Assembly: GCA_023460955.1 (NCBI GenBank)
Contig: JAEWOH010000070.1
Span: forward strand, 1 to 64,000
Source: Bacillota bacterium
Lineage (GTDB): Bacteria; Bacillota; Clostridia; Acetivibrionales; DSM-1351
Length of the DNA: 64,000 nucleotides
Reading direction: 5' to 3'
In this document: positions 17,061 through 26,737 of the stretch, piece after piece
How positions within the stretch are numbered: the first letter of the stretch is position 1
How the letters are laid out: each line of letters opens with the position of its first letter
Notes under the pieces: generated by a model
Database searches by the model: none
What the model was told of the DNA's origin: nothing
Seen by the model: only the letters and a program-made list of their open reading frames with translations
Program-made: the position numbers and the translations under genes

Positions 17061-18953
17061 TTATTTTTCTTTTGTCAGCGATTCAAGCCCTAATCTATGA
17101 AGCATTTCGTTACATTCAAAAATTGTCTTTGTGTAGCAGGAGTTCAATAGGAAACGATAGGTTAAATGTTTCTCGTTAATGCCGAGAGAGTATGCCGAGC
17201 GACCAATTAACGCCTCGCTTACAGCTGGGGGCAATTGTAATGCTATGCATATGGCCACAATTGTTTCAATCGTAGTTTCATAAGCCTCGTTGTTTCGCAT
17301 CCTTTGAATAGTTTTTGGATCAAGGTAGCAATCCCCAGCAAGTGCTTCGACGGTCTTGCCTTTCCAAGTCATCAGATACTTTAGTGCCCCGGAAAAGCCC
17401 CCAGGGAGATTCTGCATGACTTCAGCTAGTTCTTTATTATAGGCTATAATGGCCTTTGTCTGAGCGTCGACATCATTATTGATTTTTGAGTCGCTGAAGT
17501 GTGCTTCAAATATAATGTCGGAAGTGGCATCCCTGTACAAAACACATTCCGTATAAAACTGTTTGCAGTAACTATTGGCGGATCTATGTATTGATAAATC
17601 AAATACGAGGCAGCATTCATCCATATGATGTCTTGCATAATCAGTCAGAAAGGCTTTACCCTCATCATCATATTTTATATATTTCGCATCTTTTATACAG
17701 AAGTGGGAATCAACAAACAAATAGTTGCCGCTCTGAATTTTCTCGCGAAGAGCAGGCACCATTGTGCTTTCAACAACGGCATCTCGCTCGCTGATTGAAA
17801 ATGTCTGGTTCTGCAGGAGCGTGCCCTTCTTAAAGGAATGCGGCTTTATGTATCGACCATCAATATATATAAATGTGCCAATTGCTTCTTCATAGCCGAG
17901 ATCGACCATGCGAATTTTAGCGGCAAAACGCGAAACGCAGAAGAACGAAGCCATCTCATCGATGACAGGCTCCATTATGTCGATGAGTTTAGAGCCGGGG
18001 AAGTGTCGTAAATAATTCCTTATAAATTCCGCAGCTTTTATCTTTGCCTGGGTATATGGCATCTGTATACGGGGAGTAAGTGCATTTGCCTGCCACTCCA
18101 TCCAGTCGGTAGCTGATCTGACGTTGTTATCTTTTATGCCGCCGACAACCTGACATTTTATCTGAGTTGCATTTTCGTTGTATAGCCGTTCCAATTCAAA
18201 GGCTTTTCTATGTTTATCCCAATGGACACATTCATGAATGATGGTATTATTAACAGACCCAAGATTGCGTAAAAAATATGCATCGGGGTCTACAAAGATT
18301 GTGCCGCTTTTTACTTGTATCTTTTTTAATGTAGATTTGTCTTTATCATAGTATTCTGTTTCGCAATCAGTAAAGAATATTTGTCCAAACATTGAAAAAT
18401 CGGAAGTGATGTGTTTTAGCTGAATTGATAGTCCCATACGTTCTGTAAGAATTATGGGATCAATTGCTATTGGTTCATATAAGGCTTCTTTATAGTACTT
18501 CTCTAAGAAAGCCCGAGCCACGGTCTCCAGTTGATCTTTATGTATAATAGGAACAAGTGAATCCGACATAGGACTGGTTTGCTTGCTGCGATAGTTATAT
18601 TCTTCCACACCAGAAATAGTAAAGTCGTCAAGGTTACACGAAAGGTCACCGGTGCAGGAAATTCTAAACCAGCGTCTTTTTTGGTCATATCTGTCGGTAT
18701 GCCTGTCGGTTTCCGATATTTCAAACTCAGCTTCCAGAAGAACATCAAACGCAATTTTCATACCAGGTAGATTATTCACAAAGACGTTCTTTATATCGAT
18801 ATCAGATAACTCAGTGTTGTCGATAGTGCGCACCAGTCGTGACGAAACATCAAGATCACGATGATTAAGTTCCAAATAGCTGGATAATGTATCAAATAAT
18901 TTGTTATAGAAACGATTTGCAACATATTCTTTAAACGAACGACTATGTGCCAT
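17061..18953 (-). CDS. large ImmA/IrrE-family metallopeptidase with C-terminal HTH-like region
   Basis: The 630-residue protein carries a zinc-peptidase motif IIHECVHWDKH (HECVH about 240-244) and a downstream WMEWQANALTPRI, the standard ImmA/IrrE layout. Residues 30-130 form an extra N-terminal domain. The last 100 residues contain VEALAGDCYLDPKTIQRMRN, helix-turn-helix-like. ImmA/IrrE enzymes cut repressors; this one is more than twice the usual phage ImmA length. The start MAHSRSFKEY at 18953 has AAGGGGGGC upstream. It diverges from the XRE gene at 19194, whose product is a plausible substrate or partner. Confidence 0.85.
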   Translation of the reverse strand: MAHSRSFKEYVANRFYNKLFDTLSSYLELNHRDLDVSSRLVRTIDNTELSDIDIKNVFVNNLPGMKIAFDVLLEAEFEISETDRHTDRYDQKRRWFRISCTGDLSCNLDDFTISGVEEYNYRSKQTSPMSDSLVPIIHKDQLETVARAFLEKYYKEALYEPIAIDPIILTERMGLSIQLKHITSDFSMFGQIFFTDCETEYYDKDKSTLKKIQVKSGTIFVDPDAYFLRNLGSVNNTIIHECVHWDKHRKAFELERLYNENATQIKCQVVGGIKDNNVRSATDWMEWQANALTPRIQMPYTQAKIKAAEFIRNYLRHFPGSKLIDIMEPVIDEMASFFCVSRFAAKIRMVDLGYEEAIGTFIYIDGRYIKPHSFKKGTLLQNQTFSISERDAVVESTMVPALREKIQSGNYLFVDSHFCIKDAKYIKYDDEGKAFLTDYARHHMDECCLVFDLSIHRSANSYCKQFYTECVLYRDATSDIIFEAHFSDSKINNDVDAQTKAIIAYNKELAEVMQNLPGGFSGALKYLMTWKGKTVEALAGDCYLDPKTIQRMRNNEAYETTIETIVAICIALQLPPAVSEALIGRSAYSLGINEKHLTYRFLLNSCYTKTIFECNEMLHRLGLESLTKEK

Positions 18954-19053
18954 TACTGCCCCCCTTAACACAAAAAAAGTTTCACGGATAGATTTACAAA
19001 TTGGAATGCACCTGAGTACAAACGATAGGTGCCTCAATAGGTAACCTTATCCA

Positions 19054-19082
19054 ATTATATCACGCTATAACTAAAAAAACAA
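19054..19082 (-). promoter_or_regulatory. predicted promoter of the ImmA-like gene
   Basis: On the minus strand TTGTTT (19077-19082) and TATAAT (19054-19059) are spaced by 17 bases, about 100 bases upstream of the ATG at 18953. It lies in the divergent gap with the XRE gene, where a regulator could control both directions. Confidence 0.5.
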
Positions 19083-19193
19083 TGCAATGGAAAAGGAAAT
19101 TTGGCGAACGCTAAAATGAAGCTTGTTTCTTTGGACTTGTTGTGATATGATTATTGCAGTTAATAGTATGCGTTTATGAAAGAGGTGAACCTT

Positions 19194-19412
19194 TTGGGCG
19201 CGAGTTATAAAAAGTTATGGAAGCTGCTTATTGATCGTGACATGAAAAAGCGAGATCTATGTGAGAAAGCAGGAGTGAGCGCTACATCATTAGCGAAGCT
19301 TGGTAAGGGCGAAAACGTTAATACTGATATTTTGGTTAAAATTTGTCGAGCGCTGGACTGTGATGTGTCAGATATTATGGAAATCGTTCTGGATGATGAT
19401 AAACAAGTATAA
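19194..19412 (+). CDS. small XRE-family HTH regulator, C-protein-like
   Basis: The 72-residue protein is a single Cro/C1-type helix-turn-helix (LCEKAGVSATSLAKLGKGEN, then LVKICRALDCDVSDIMEIVL). The TTG at 19194 is preferred because AGAGGTGA lies 5 bases before it; an in-frame ATG at 19176 has no ribosome binding site. It ends 43 bases before the first methyltransferase gene, so it is co-transcribed with the methylase cluster. Small XRE proteins in this position often act as controller proteins that delay restriction enzyme expression after transfer. That role here is inferred. Confidence 0.88.
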   Translation: MGASYKKLWKLLIDRDMKKRDLCEKAGVSATSLAKLGKGENVNTDILVKICRALDCDVSDIMEIVLDDDKQV

Positions 19413-19455
19413 ATACAAATGAGCGGCGTAAGCCGATGGATAGGTGATAAAAACA

Positions 19456-21267
19456 ATGAACAAACATTATACGTTTAATAAATCAGAAGAACAGCCTTGG
19501 GCAAAGCTTTACAGCATAGCTTTACCAGCAACAAGGACTGGTCTTTTTTATAATACATTTGCTTACCCGACAAAGATTTCTCCAGAATCTATAGCTATCT
19601 ATATAGCAGCACACACAAAGCCTGGAGATATGGTGTTAGATGTATTCGGTGGTAGTGGTTCTACTGGAATAGCTGCTCTCATGTGTGAGCATCCCACAGA
19701 ATACATGAAGGAACTGGCGAATAAATTTGGCCTTCAGCCTGAGTGGGGAGCAAGGAATGCTATTCTCTATGAGATAGGAAAGTATGGGGCATTTGCATCA
19801 CAAGTAATGGCAAACCCTCCTGAAAAGGAATTGTTTACAAAGGCTGTGAAAAAGCTTCTGAATTCAATGGAAGATGAGTTGCCAGGTATTTATGGCACTA
19901 TGGATGAAGCAGGGAATCCAAGCATTATTCGCCATATTATCTATTCGGATTTAGTTTTGTGCCCTCATTGTGGTAAAGAGTTTACATACTATACAGGAAT
20001 GGTACGTGTTGACCCACTCCGAATAGACGGCGATGGCATATGCCCTTCCTGCGGGCACAAGTGTAAATCTGCGGATTTTTCCAATATCACAGAAGAGGTT
20101 TATGATAACTTAATTGATAAGTTGATCACACGTAGAAAGCGTGTGCCGGTAAGAATCTATGGACAGACTGGCCAAAACAAGTGGGTACGCGAGGCTAACG
20201 ATAACGATATTCACCAATTCGAAGCCATGGAGGCATTGGAATATCCATGCCAATATGAAGCTAAGGAAATCGTATGGGGAGAGTTGTATCGCTCTGGGTA
20301 TCATAGAGGTATTACGCACTTGCATCACTTTTACACTAAACGGAACTTCCTTGTTATGTCTAAGCTCTGGGAAAAGGCAAAGGAATTTGAACCTAAGGTG
20401 CGCGATGCAATCAGGTTGTTACTACTGAGCTACAACGCATCACATGCAACATTAATGACGCGAGTAGTCGTTAAAAAGAATTCAAAAGACTTTGTATTGA
20501 CCAGTGCGCAAAGCGGAGTTCTTTATATAAGTAGTCTTCCAGTTGAAAAGAACATTCTCACAGGTATCAGGAGAAAGCTTAAATCTTTTGAAGATGCATT
20601 CGCTTATTTGAATCACTGTTCTGGGCATATTCATGTGGTCAATAGAAGCAGTCAGCACTTAACTCAACCGGATAAATCAGTAGACTATATGTTTACAGAC
20701 CCACCATTTGGCGACTTTATTCCGTATGCTGAAGTTAATCAAATAAACGAACTTTGGCTTGGAGAGACGACCAACCGTGAGGAAGAGATTATCATAAGTC
20801 AGTCCCAGAAAAAAGATGTACCTTGCTATCAAAAGATGATGACCGATGTCTTTTGTGAAATGAAGCGCGTTCTGAAAGATAATGCGCTTGCGACTGTTGT
20901 GTTTCATTCGTCTAAAGCGGCAGTATGGAACGCACTATGTTCAGCTTATTCTGACGCTGGCTTCTCAGTTGACGCCACGACTTCATTGGATAAATGTCAG
21001 GCAAGTTTCAAACAGGTAGTTTCAGAGGGTTCTGTCCAGGGAGACCCGTTATTTCTTTTATCAAAAGGGAAACGCACCCATTCGTCTTCGCACTCACAAG
21101 CAATACTCGATGAAGTAATTGAAAATGATGATTCAGACACTACTAGGAGCGAACGACAGATTTATGCAAAATATATCGGGAAGTGCCTAAAGCTTGGCAT
21201 AGCTGTAGATTATGACGCGAAAACTGCCTATGACTATATCGCGCGCAAGACAGAGGTGGTCAAATGA
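19456..21267 (+). CDS. DNA methyltransferase with zinc-ribbon insertion (cassette gene 1)
   Basis: The 603-residue protein has SAM motif I LDVFGGSGSTG (61-71) and catalytic TDPPFGD (414-420), with a 340-residue insertion between them. The insertion bears two Cys pairs (CPHC about 169-172, CPSC about 196-199), forming a zinc ribbon likely to help target recognition. The order I-TRD-IV is that of alpha-type N6-adenine or N4-cytosine methylases. ATG at 19456 follows TAGGTGA. The stop overlaps the next gene in ATGA (21264-21267). No classic restriction partner is fused here; see the third gene. Confidence 0.88.
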   Translation: MNKHYTFNKSEEQPWAKLYSIALPATRTGLFYNTFAYPTKISPESIAIYIAAHTKPGDMVLDVFGGSGSTGIAALMCEHPTEYMKELANKFGLQPEWGARNAILYEIGKYGAFASQVMANPPEKELFTKAVKKLLNSMEDELPGIYGTMDEAGNPSIIRHIIYSDLVLCPHCGKEFTYYTGMVRVDPLRIDGDGICPSCGHKCKSADFSNITEEVYDNLIDKLITRRKRVPVRIYGQTGQNKWVREANDNDIHQFEAMEALEYPCQYEAKEIVWGELYRSGYHRGITHLHHFYTKRNFLVMSKLWEKAKEFEPKVRDAIRLLLLSYNASHATLMTRVVVKKNSKDFVLTSAQSGVLYISSLPVEKNILTGIRRKLKSFEDAFAYLNHCSGHIHVVNRSSQHLTQPDKSVDYMFTDPPFGDFIPYAEVNQINELWLGETTNREEEIIISQSQKKDVPCYQKMMTDVFCEMKRVLKDNALATVVFHSSKAAVWNALCSAYSDAGFSVDATTSLDKCQASFKQVVSEGSVQGDPLFLLSKGKRTHSSSHSQAILDEVIENDDSDTTRSERQIYAKYIGKCLKLGIAVDYDAKTAYDYIARKTEVVK

Positions 21268-23243
21268 CGGATTTTGCAACAAGAAAACGTCTTGGACAGT
21301 ACTTCTCGGGTGGCAAGGTAGCAAACTTACTGCTTAACCTCTGTACCCTGACAGGCAGGGAGTCTGTCATTGACCCGATGGCGGGGGTTGGAGACATGCT
21401 CACCGCAGCTATACAATCAGGAATACCAGCTGAGAATATAAGCGGAATTGAGATCGATCCTGATGCCGGAAGTCGTTGCAAGAAAAATATTGCACCTGGC
21501 AAAGTTTATATTGGTGATGCGTTTTCTCCAGAGCCATACCTATTATTAAGGTGCATGGCTTGGGATTTGGTGATTACCAATCCACCATATGTTCGTTATC
21601 AGTCTATGGGCAGATTTGAAAGCGATGGTATTAGTCTGAAAAGTGCGAAAGAAACGCGCCAGAGCCTTATAGAGCTGGTGGATGGAATAAATCATATTGA
21701 TGACGATGAAAAGACTTGTTTTAAGCAGATCATTCGAAACTACTCCGGACTGTCTGATCTTGCTGTTCCTGCTTGGATACTCTGCGCAGCACTAACCAAA
21801 GTAGGCGGACAGATTGCGATGGTCGTACCAGAGTCTTGGATTAGCCGTGATTATGCACTATCAGTTAAATATATGCTTTTGAAGTTCTTTGACATTAAGT
21901 ATATCGTTGAAGATTTGAATTCAGTGTGGTTCACAGATGCACTAGTTAAGACGAATCTACTTGTTGCAAAGCGTGTGAGGCTCCGAGAGAGCCTTAATGA
22001 TATCGGGGATTTAGTATATAAGCATATTAGGCTTGGTGGTGGATTGATAGGTGAGAATAGCTTGGTTGAGAAGTTGTCGGCCAACGGGAGAGTAGGACAT
22101 TCGGCACTTACAAGCCTCCTGAACTCCAATGCTGATGTTTCTGGAGAAGATATTGAAATTAGGCACATTCACTTTAATAGCTTACTTTCGGAAATGGCAA
22201 CCTCGCATGCCTATGAGAAGTTGCTGAAGAAATTGGAGCCACATACAAAAAACGTGATACAGACATCAATTCCTAAGGAACTGCAGGAGGTAATTGAGTG
22301 CGAGGTTCCTTCGACAAACTTGGTAGGACTTGAAACTTGGGGAATTCAGGTGGGACAGGGGTTAAGAACAGGTGCAAATAAGTTTTTTTACGCAGAGCTT
22401 TCAAAGAGTGAAGGCTCCTTTGATTACCTCGTAGTGGACAAGATTTTTAAAGAAAGAATCGTTCCAGTTGCGCAGAAATACTCGATACCCTCCTTCCGAT
22501 ATCAAAGCGATGCTCGGGATGGGGTAGTGATTTCAAAATCAATGCTTTCTCATAGATTGCTTTTTATCCAAGAGGATTTTTATACCGTTAATGGTCATTT
22601 GCAGGATGATGCCGATGCGCCATTGGCTGAGTACATTGCCATTGCAGAGAATACCCCCATCGAGAGCAACGGGCAGCTCACGCACTTTCCTGAATTAAGT
22701 GCTGTGAAGCCGAACGTACGGAATACTGGGGGCCGGGGAGGTCTCATGCGCCGTTATTGGTTTATGCTTCCTGCTCTTACAAATAGACATACACCACAAC
22801 TTTGTATCTCACGCGTGAACTACAAAAATGCTAGATGCTGTTTGATTGCCGATGAGGGCATCGTTGTCGATGCAAACTTTTCGACGCTTTGGACGGTAAC
22901 AGGGGGTAAGCAACATGTATATGCGATGTTTGCGCTCCTGAATTCAACTTGGACCCAAAGTTATTTGGAAGCAATAGCAACTGTGATGGGTGGAGGTGCA
23001 CTGAAGGTGGAGGCATCACATATCCGAAAGCTACTACTGCCTTTTCCAACAGATAAGTTAATTGCGTCATTATCCCATCTAGGGAAACGCCTTGCTGAAG
23101 GCGATAATTCTGAGATGGGCAATATTATATCCGAAATTGATCATATGGTTTTACGGTCGTTATTAAGTAGCGAAGTTGCTCAAGAAAAGTGTGTTGCCTT
23201 ACGAGGCTATCTGCAGTCGAAGGTTAATGCTCGACAACGTTGA
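21264..23243 (+). CDS. N6-adenine DNA methyltransferase, gamma type (cassette gene 2)
   Basis: The 659-residue protein begins MTDFATRKRLGQYFSGGKVA, as in Eco57I/TaqI-like methylases. It has motif I IDPMAGVGDML (36-46), an acidic SAM-ribose motif GIEIDPDA, and the catalytic NPPYVRY (106-112). The C-terminal half (from about 350, with VGQGLRTGANKFFYAELSKS) is a target-recognition domain of type IIG/BREX-like enzymes. No nuclease motif is seen. It is coupled to cassette gene 1 by a 4-base overlap and is followed 21 bases later by cassette gene 3 with its own AGGGGGAGAG. Confidence 0.9.
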   Translation: MTDFATRKRLGQYFSGGKVANLLLNLCTLTGRESVIDPMAGVGDMLTAAIQSGIPAENISGIEIDPDAGSRCKKNIAPGKVYIGDAFSPEPYLLLRCMAWDLVITNPPYVRYQSMGRFESDGISLKSAKETRQSLIELVDGINHIDDDEKTCFKQIIRNYSGLSDLAVPAWILCAALTKVGGQIAMVVPESWISRDYALSVKYMLLKFFDIKYIVEDLNSVWFTDALVKTNLLVAKRVRLRESLNDIGDLVYKHIRLGGGLIGENSLVEKLSANGRVGHSALTSLLNSNADVSGEDIEIRHIHFNSLLSEMATSHAYEKLLKKLEPHTKNVIQTSIPKELQEVIECEVPSTNLVGLETWGIQVGQGLRTGANKFFYAELSKSEGSFDYLVVDKIFKERIVPVAQKYSIPSFRYQSDARDGVVISKSMLSHRLLFIQEDFYTVNGHLQDDADAPLAEYIAIAENTPIESNGQLTHFPELSAVKPNVRNTGGRGGLMRRYWFMLPALTNRHTPQLCISRVNYKNARCCLIADEGIVVDANFSTLWTVTGGKQHVYAMFALLNSTWTQSYLEAIATVMGGGALKVEASHIRKLLLPFPTDKLIASLSHLGKRLAEGDNSEMGNIISEIDHMVLRSLLSSEVAQEKCVALRGYLQSKVNARQR

Positions 23244-23264
23244 TGTATTAAGGGGGAGAGAATT

Positions 23265-26200
23265 ATGGTTCAAATCAATTTGAATGCTGCTAGAGCATTT
23301 GCTGTAGAAGCTACTACTCATATGCGCGCAGGGGTGCCTGAAGATGTGCTTCGGCATCTGCTTTCGGCTAATCTGCCGCTAATGTTTCCCGAAAACCCAT
23401 GGTGGATTCGGGAGCATAGCACAGGTGCAGAAGCTAATGTACATTACATAGACTCAGCGGGTTTGAGGCGGAATGGATTTATTGACTCACTTGTTGGGAT
23501 GACGGCGATCGAATACGAAAGGAATCTGTCTATCAGAGCAATATACGCTGAAGGATACCATCAGGTAGAGGAATATTGCTCGGCGTTGTTGAACCAGGGT
23601 ATTGTCTGTGATAACATCATTGGCGTACTTTCAGATACCGTCCATTGGTATTCTTTTCGTGTAGAAATTACTCGTATACCGATGCCAGGCCAAGAATACG
23701 GCCCCGATAATATCACGCTTCATGAAATTGATTCAGTTAACCTCGAAGATTACACTGACGATAACCTTACTCGTTTCGGTCTATTTATTAACCGATACCT
23801 TGGACGTGAAGGCTCGCGTCGTCTTAGTGCATTGGCATTGGCAGCGGATATGGGATTTGACAGCATGTTCTGTGCTCAGAATATTACCGGGTTCCGGGAT
23901 GTTGTCGATGCTGCGTTTGCTGAAAGACCGCAATATGGCAGTATGATTGCCTCTCTATGGCAGAATTTCGTTAGTCATCTCGAGAATAATGGAAGGCAGC
24001 CATTTAACCGTACTATCTACGCGAACGAATTGTACATGATCACACTCGCTAAGTTGCTATGCGCTAATATTCTGAATGGATCGATCGTACGGGACGAAGG
24101 GGATAACCTACAGAACATACTAAATGGCCAATGGTTCAGAGCAATGGGGTTTGTAAATCTGGTTGAATACGACTATTTCGGGTGGCTGAACGAAGCCCCT
24201 TACATAGATCAGATTGTAACAATCGCAAGGCAGATGCAAAATGACTTGGCAGCCTATGACTATACCATTATTGCAACGGAAGATCTGTTCGGACCTCTGG
24301 TCGCGCAACTGGCAGATAGGGATCGTCGTTTACTCTTGGGGCAAGAATACACTCCGCAGTGGTTAGCTCAAAAAATGGTGTCTCACGCTATCGAATTACT
24401 CCCTGAGACAGACTTCCCTAGCTTTGTAGATATGTGCTGTGGCTCAGGTGTTTTTGTCGTTGAGACAATCAATCAAACAATTGGCCGATATCATATTATT
24501 CCAGAAAACTGCTCTGCAGATTTGCTACGTCAACTGACTAACTGCGTAGTTGGATTTGATATTGACCCCTTGGCTGTTCTATTGTCAAAACTCAACTGGG
24601 CAATGGCCATGCGAGCGTTTGTTCCGCATGCGGCAGCTGACCTGGTGATACCTGTATACCATGCCGATTCGCTTTTCACGGTTGCACCGATTACCACTTT
24701 AATTGATGGCAATTATGAGGAACAAGACCTTCGGATGATTTTCGATGGGGAACAGGTTACTCTACCCGGATTTCTAATAAACCCAACGAATAGGAGATTG
24801 TTCGATTCTTTAATTCATACGTGCTATGAAACCGCGAAAGCCAGGGCTCGTAATGCCACCGAAGACTATCCTCGCACCCAAGCAGAGACGCTTGTGACAA
24901 TGTTAATACGCGATGCAGGTGTACACATGGAGGAAGAGCAACAAGAAGCTATAATAACGAGTTGTTACACCTTGATTCCAACACTGGAAAGACTCCAACG
25001 AGAGGGTCGTAATGGCATCTGGCCGTTCCTTCTTGGCAATAGTTATCGTCCTGGTCTGGTCAGAGAACAGTTTAATGCTATCGTTTCTAATCCGCCTTGG
25101 ATGGCCATGAGCAAACTTGCGGACAATCCGTATAAATCGGTTTTAGTTTCGAGAGCAGAATGGTACGGAATCAAACCAGCTGGAAGCTCCCATCTTCACG
25201 TGGAACTCGCTACGGTCTTTTTCCTAAACTCAGTTGATAAGTACCTTCAGGAAAATGCATTGTGTGGCATCATTATGCCAGATACATTACTGAATGGTTA
25301 TCATCATGAGCCATTCCGAAATCAGCAGTACCTACGTTCTGATTGGCAGGTTGACCTGAGGCTAAATGAGATATGGGATATTCCTGTTAACACGTTCAAG
25401 AATAAAGCTATTGTAGTTTTTGGACAGAAAGTGAACGGCATAAACCCGAACCCCATTATAGGACGATGTGTATATAGCGATTTGGCGGATGAACTGTGTG
25501 AATTCCGATTGCTACGTCAAGGGAGGCGCTCAGCTTGGTCATCTAATCCGAACGCACATGATATCACAGAAGGTGTCTTAGAACGAGTTCCCTTCTTACA
25601 AGGTGCTGATATTATGCCAAGGACGTTGATATTCCATAATGCTGTACGGCAACCCAATGGGCGATGGTCAGTTCAACCTATTCCGCGCCAGAATAATGAT
25701 CTTTCGTATCTCGTGAGCGACGCGAAGCTCCATAGGGATTTTTCGCTGAATGTACGTAATATCGACGATCAGTTTATCTATGACTGCTATCTGTCAAACC
25801 ACATCCTCCCGTTTTATACCTGTGATGCGGCGAAGGCTCTTCTACCGATGAGGAAAGAAGAAGGACGTTGGTTGGTAGTAGATGAGGCTGCCTTGGTACA
25901 GTACGGGGCTGGAGCATCAACAGCGTTTCGAAGTGTTTTTGCTGAGTCCGGTGAATCAGCTAACCAGTATTTTAACCGGATTAATTATCGAAATAAACTA
26001 AACCCGCAAGTATTCGATGCTATTGACGATGAAAGACAACTCGTAATGGTGGGTGCCGGTGGCGGATACACTTGCGCATCTTATATACCGTTCAGTCAGA
26101 TCAACAAAGCGAAGACTATTATTGATCAAACTATCTACTGGTATATTGCTGACTCGGAAGAGGAAGCACTTTATATAACAGGGATGCTCAATAGCATGGC

Positions 26201-26507
26201 ACTGAACACCATTATAGCCGATTTCCAACCGGAAGGAGCTATGGGCAGACGTCATGTACATAAGCTGCCGTACGCCGTTACTCCACCATTTGATGCTGAT
26301 AACCCAGCTCATATGCTTGTGGTAGGAAGGACGCAAACTCTGATAAACAGTATTACGGCTGCATTGTTGGGTTCGGAAGTCGTTGGGTATTGCACTCCAG
26401 CGAGTAGTACCCTTGCAGTGCGTAGACGTAAGTTCCGGTTGTTCATTCATGAATTGCCTGAGAGTAGAGACTACGAGGAAGCATGCAGAGCGGTCTATAA
26501 TGTCTGA
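23265..26507 (+). CDS. nuclease-methyltransferase fusion, type IIG-like (cassette gene 3)
   Basis: The 1080-residue protein has an N-terminal region with GFIDSLVGMTAIEYERNL (D74, E83, E85) and a following QVEEY, which fits a PD-(D/E)xK nuclease core. A middle helical part leads to a methyltransferase with motif I VDMCCGSGVFVVE (388-400), GFDIDPLA, and the catalytic NPPWMAM (609-615). A C-terminal target-recognition-like domain completes it. This is the arrangement of type IIG restriction-modification enzymes, but with two further methylases upstream. ATG at 23265 follows GGGGGAGAG. The nuclease call is weaker than the methylase call. Confidence 0.82.
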   Translation: MVQINLNAARAFAVEATTHMRAGVPEDVLRHLLSANLPLMFPENPWWIREHSTGAEANVHYIDSAGLRRNGFIDSLVGMTAIEYERNLSIRAIYAEGYHQVEEYCSALLNQGIVCDNIIGVLSDTVHWYSFRVEITRIPMPGQEYGPDNITLHEIDSVNLEDYTDDNLTRFGLFINRYLGREGSRRLSALALAADMGFDSMFCAQNITGFRDVVDAAFAERPQYGSMIASLWQNFVSHLENNGRQPFNRTIYANELYMITLAKLLCANILNGSIVRDEGDNLQNILNGQWFRAMGFVNLVEYDYFGWLNEAPYIDQIVTIARQMQNDLAAYDYTIIATEDLFGPLVAQLADRDRRLLLGQEYTPQWLAQKMVSHAIELLPETDFPSFVDMCCGSGVFVVETINQTIGRYHIIPENCSADLLRQLTNCVVGFDIDPLAVLLSKLNWAMAMRAFVPHAAADLVIPVYHADSLFTVAPITTLIDGNYEEQDLRMIFDGEQVTLPGFLINPTNRRLFDSLIHTCYETAKARARNATEDYPRTQAETLVTMLIRDAGVHMEEEQQEAIITSCYTLIPTLERLQREGRNGIWPFLLGNSYRPGLVREQFNAIVSNPPWMAMSKLADNPYKSVLVSRAEWYGIKPAGSSHLHVELATVFFLNSVDKYLQENALCGIIMPDTLLNGYHHEPFRNQQYLRSDWQVDLRLNEIWDIPVNTFKNKAIVVFGQKVNGINPNPIIGRCVYSDLADELCEFRLLRQGRRSAWSSNPNAHDITEGVLERVPFLQGADIMPRTLIFHNAVRQPNGRWSVQPIPRQNNDLSYLVSDAKLHRDFSLNVRNIDDQFIYDCYLSNHILPFYTCDAAKALLPMRKEEGRWLVVDEAALVQYGAGASTAFRSVFAESGESANQYFNRINYRNKLNPQVFDAIDDERQLVMVGAGGGYTCASYIPFSQINKAKTIIDQTIYWYIADSEEEALYITGMLNSMALNTIIADFQPEGAMGRRHVHKLPYAVTPPFDADNPAHMLVVGRTQTLINSITAALLGSEVVGYCTPASSTLAVRRRKFRLFIHELPESRDYEEACRAVYNV

Positions 26508-26522
26508 TGGCTAAAAAGCTAA

Positions 26523-26673
26523 GGTAATCAAGGACCTGGGTTTGATATTTGGGTTGAAAAAATAACTGCTTTTACTGAGCATAGGGATTTTAATAATGAA
26601 CAAGTTGATATAGTGGTTTGTACTTGTAAAGAAAATGATAAAGATTATCATAAACAATGGCGTTGGTTCTGAC
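26523..26673 (+). pseudogene. coding-like remnant after cassette gene 3
   Basis: In the same frame as the preceding gene, an open stretch reads GNQGPGFDIWVEKITAFTEH and on to WRWF before a stop. It has normal codon use but no start and no recognisable family. It is probably the tail of a lost gene, or of an earlier, longer version of the cassette. Confidence 0.4.
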
Positions 26674-26737
26674 ATACAATCAGTGATGATATTGCGAATA
26701 AGGTAAAACATGATATGACTTTAGGAGGGTATTCACA

